From Sphingobium quisquiliarum P25 (GTDB taxonomy: Bacteria; Pseudomonadota; Alphaproteobacteria; Sphingomonadales; Sphingomonadaceae), in NCBI RefSeq assembly GCF_000445065.1, contig NZ_ATHO01000067.1, positions 1 through 35,368 of the forward strand: 35,368 bases of DNA, written 5' to 3'. Under the pieces are notes generated by a model. It was not told the origin of the DNA, did no database searches, and was given only the letters and a program-made list of their open reading frames with translations. The position numbers and the translations under genes were made by a program. Of the stretch, positions 33,657 to 35,368 are shown one piece after another. Within the stretch, counting starts at the first letter, position 1. The number at the start of each line of letters is the position of its first letter.

Positions 33657-34142
33657 TCAGGGCGGGGGGAGGAGCGCAGGTTCCTGGCGCGGCGAAATCC
33701 CCGCTCCGCGCGGCAGAAGCCGCTTCATTCCATGCAGCGCCACGACCTGATCATTTTGCAGGATCGGGGCAGCGACAAGGCGCATGGTGCGGCCGCCGCT
33801 GCCCAGCGGACGAATGTCCACATCCAGCGTGAAACCGCGGCGATAGCGGATGGCATAGGCGCGAAGCTGCTCCATCGCCTCGCGGCTGTCGGGAACGTAA
33901 AGCGACACGGCGAGCGGACGCGGCACCCTCATATTCCGGTCAAGGCCGAACAGGTCATAGACGCCGGAGGTCCAGCTCAGCCGGTCACCGGCAAGATCGC
34001 AATGCCATTGGCCGATTCCCATGTCCGCCAATGCATGTTCGTCGCGCAACAGGCGGCCATCGGATGTCAGCGGCGCAAGATGGGCATGCAGGTCGAACAG
34101 CGGCCAGCTATGGTTGAGAGGCAGGGGCTCTGCCGGACGCAA
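33657..34142 (-). CDS. PAS-fold domain protein
   Basis: 161-residue soluble protein with a single PAS-like domain at about residues 38-142: MGIGQWHCDLAGDRLSWTSGVYDLFGLDR is the classic PAS opening, and GFTLDVDIRPLGSGGRTMRLVAAPILQNDQVVALHGMKR is the closing beta-sheet. There is no output domain, so it may be a stand-alone sensor or partner protein. The start appears to be TTG at 34142, supported by GAAAGG 6 nt upstream; an internal ATG (residue 41) would remove only the non-PAS N terminus. It lies 45 nt after rsmB on the same strand. Ligand and partner unknown. Confidence 0.72.
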   Translation of the reverse strand: MRPAEPLPLNHSWPLFDLHAHLAPLTSDGRLLRDEHALADMGIGQWHCDLAGDRLSWTSGVYDLFGLDRNMRVPRPLAVSLYVPDSREAMEQLRAYAIRYRRGFTLDVDIRPLGSGGRTMRLVAAPILQNDQVVALHGMKRLLPRGAGISPRQEPALLPPP

Positions 34143-34187
34143 GCTTGGCCTTTCAGGCGATCAGGCGGATGCTGCCGATGCTACGAT

Positions 34188-35368
34188 CTATGACGGGGCG
34201 CGCGCAAGCCGGGCGATGAAAAAGCCGTCCGCGCCGCCTTTCTCCGCCAGCGTGTCCGGCAGGGTGCGCAGCCAGCCTTCCGGCAAAGGCGCGACTCCCA
34301 AAGGCAGTTCGGCGGCCTCCACAGGCTTGATCCGATATTCGGGGCGGCTTTGCAGGAACTGTTCGATCTGCTCCTCTCCCTCCGCCTTTTCCAGCGAGCA
34401 GGTGGCGTAGATGAGCGTCCCGCCAGGCCTCAGCCACTGCGCCGCCCGTTCGAGCAGTTCCGCCTGCAATGCGGCTGCCTCCTCGATCTGGCGCTGGCCG
34501 ATGCGGTGCAGCACGTCGGGATGGCGGCGGTAGATGCCGGTGGCGCTGCACGGCGCATCCAGCAGGATCGCATCGACCGCCTCCGCAGGCTCCCATTGCC
34601 GCAGGTCGGCCTGGACGATGGCGGCCTTCAGCGAGGTGCGAGCGAGATTGGCGCTCAACCGCTCCAGCCTTTTCTTCGACTGGTCGACCGCCGTCACCTG
34701 CCAGCCCGCCGCCGCGAGCTGCATCGTCTTGCCGCCGGGCGCCGCGCACAGGTCGAGCACGGCGCGCCCCTCGCCCGGCCCCAACAGCCGCGCCGGGCAT
34801 GATGCGGCGATGTCCTGCACCCACCATGCGCCTTCCTCGAAACCGGGCAGGGTAGGGACGGCATCATGTCCCGGCAGGCGGACATGGCCGGGGGCGAAGC
34901 TCTCCCCGCCCAAAGCTTCGGCCCATCGCGCCGTTTCCGCCGGGTCGCGGAGGCTGAGATCGACCGGAGGGCGCATGGCGTAGGCCTGCGCAGCCGCTGG
35001 CGGCATGGCGTCACCCCAAAGGTCCGTCCAGCGCGCGACCACCTCGGCGGGCAGCGCGGGAGGATCGGGAAGGCTGGGGGCCGCACGCGTAATCGTGCCG
35101 AACACGCCATGCACCAGCTTGCGCGGTCCGCCATCGACCAGCGGCAGCGCGGTCGCGATCGCCGCATGCGGCGCGGTGCCGAGCGCCAGCAGCTGGACAA
35201 GGGCGATGCGCAGCACCATGCGCGCCTTCGCATCGTCTGGCAGCCGCTGGCGCGTCGCGCCGTCGATCAGGGCGTCGAGGTCGGGCAGGTGGCGCAGCGT
35301 TTCCGCCGCTATCGCATGGACCAGCGCCCGGTCGGGCTGGCTCAGCCCCTGCGCCGCGCCGTGCAGGG
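34188..35368 (-). CDS. rsmB: 16S rRNA m5C967 methyltransferase (5' end beyond the window)
   Basis: S-adenosylmethionine-dependent RNA cytosine-5 methyltransferase of the RsmB (Sun) family. About 392 C-terminal residues are visible; the frame is open to the right edge, so the true start lies outside. The visible N-terminal part (DRALVHAIAAETLRHLP, then MVLRIALVQLLALGTAPHAA) is the NusB-like RNA-binding domain. The catalytic domain has the SAM loop LDLCAAPGGKTMQLA, the motif IV Cys in DAPCSATG and the motif VI Cys in ATCSLEKAEG. Apparent internal starts such as 35219 are not the real N terminus. Confidence 0.94.
   Translation of the reverse strand, partial: LHGAAQGLSQPDRALVHAIAAETLRHLPDLDALIDGATRQRLPDDAKARMVLRIALVQLLALGTAPHAAIATALPLVDGGPRKLVHGVFGTITRAAPSLPDPPALPAEVVARWTDLWGDAMPPAAAQAYAMRPPVDLSLRDPAETARWAEALGGESFAPGHVRLPGHDAVPTLPGFEEGAWWVQDIAASCPARLLGPGEGRAVLDLCAAPGGKTMQLAAAGWQVTAVDQSKKRLERLSANLARTSLKAAIVQADLRQWEPAEAVDAILLDAPCSATGIYRRHPDVLHRIGQRQIEEAAALQAELLERAAQWLRPGGTLIYATCSLEKAEGEEQIEQFLQSRPEYRIKPVEAAELPLGVAPLPEGWLRTLPDTLAEKGGADGFFIARLARAPS

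Noticed and set aside
1..35368. Possible tRNA genes, CRISPR arrays, insertion sequences or defence systems
   Set aside because: I looked in every intergenic gap and found no cloverleaf with conserved tRNA bases, no regularly spaced repeats, and no transposase, nuclease or toxin-like gene.

Overview
The window is GC-rich, chromosomal and densely packed with genes. It points to an alphaproteobacterium of the Sphingomonadales, most likely a Sphingobium- or Sphingomonas-like genus. The reasons are the gene order (hemC-hemD-mitofilin-like gene divergent from tsaD-gpsA; rsmB-PAS-rpe-heparinase-purH), a UrcA-family secreted protein, and an inverted repeat between rplT and the RhtB-type exporter gene that resembles a dispersed element I associate with sphingomonad genomes. 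I see no transposase, integrase, phage gene, CRISPR array, toxin-antitoxin pair, rRNA or tRNA. All 36 genes I call look intact except two cut by the window edges: pheT (3' end missing) and rsmB (5' end missing). No gap between genes exceeds 300 bases.

Layout. 1-4043 (minus): translation genes pheS-pheT and rpmI-rplT, separated by an RhtB/LysE exporter. 4183-7983: an AsmA-family envelope protein (+), a HisN-type phosphatase (-), a VOC protein (+) and a small membrane protein (+). 8119-12166: prs (-) divergent from nadE-gltX (+), linking PRPP, NAD and glutamyl-tRNA synthesis; the 3' end of prs is duplicated downstream. 12153-15526 (minus): an alpha/beta hydrolase, then hemC-hemD-mitofilin-like (Mic60 candidate). 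15571-19165 (+): tsaD-gpsA, then a polysaccharide flippase. 19162-20160 (-): an adenosine-kinase-like PfkB enzyme. 20283-21313 (+): an EI24-type membrane protein and a small lipoprotein. 21318-22373 (-): queG. 22396-25040 (+): a two-gene ABC-2 exporter and an exported MsrB. 25021-28770 (minus): an operon of a UGM/PPOX-fold flavoprotein, a GtrA protein and a GT-C-like membrane protein. 28902-35368 (minus): UrcA-family protein, purH, heparinase II/III-like protein, rpe, PAS protein and rsmB.

Most of the window is housekeeping. The parts I consider least explained are: (1) the flavoprotein-GtrA-GT-C operon, whose parts resemble a lipid-linked sugar make/flip/transfer module and which has a CtrA-like site upstream; (2) the prs 3' region, where a 25-bp duplicate of the gene end lets one segment pair with either of two partners; (3) a 20-bp near-perfect palindrome filling much of the 44-bp hemC/tsaD divergent gap; (4) the Mic60 candidate; (5) the heparinase-fold protein translationally coupled to rpe. 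Functions are inferred from recognised motifs and gene order; no database search was possible.
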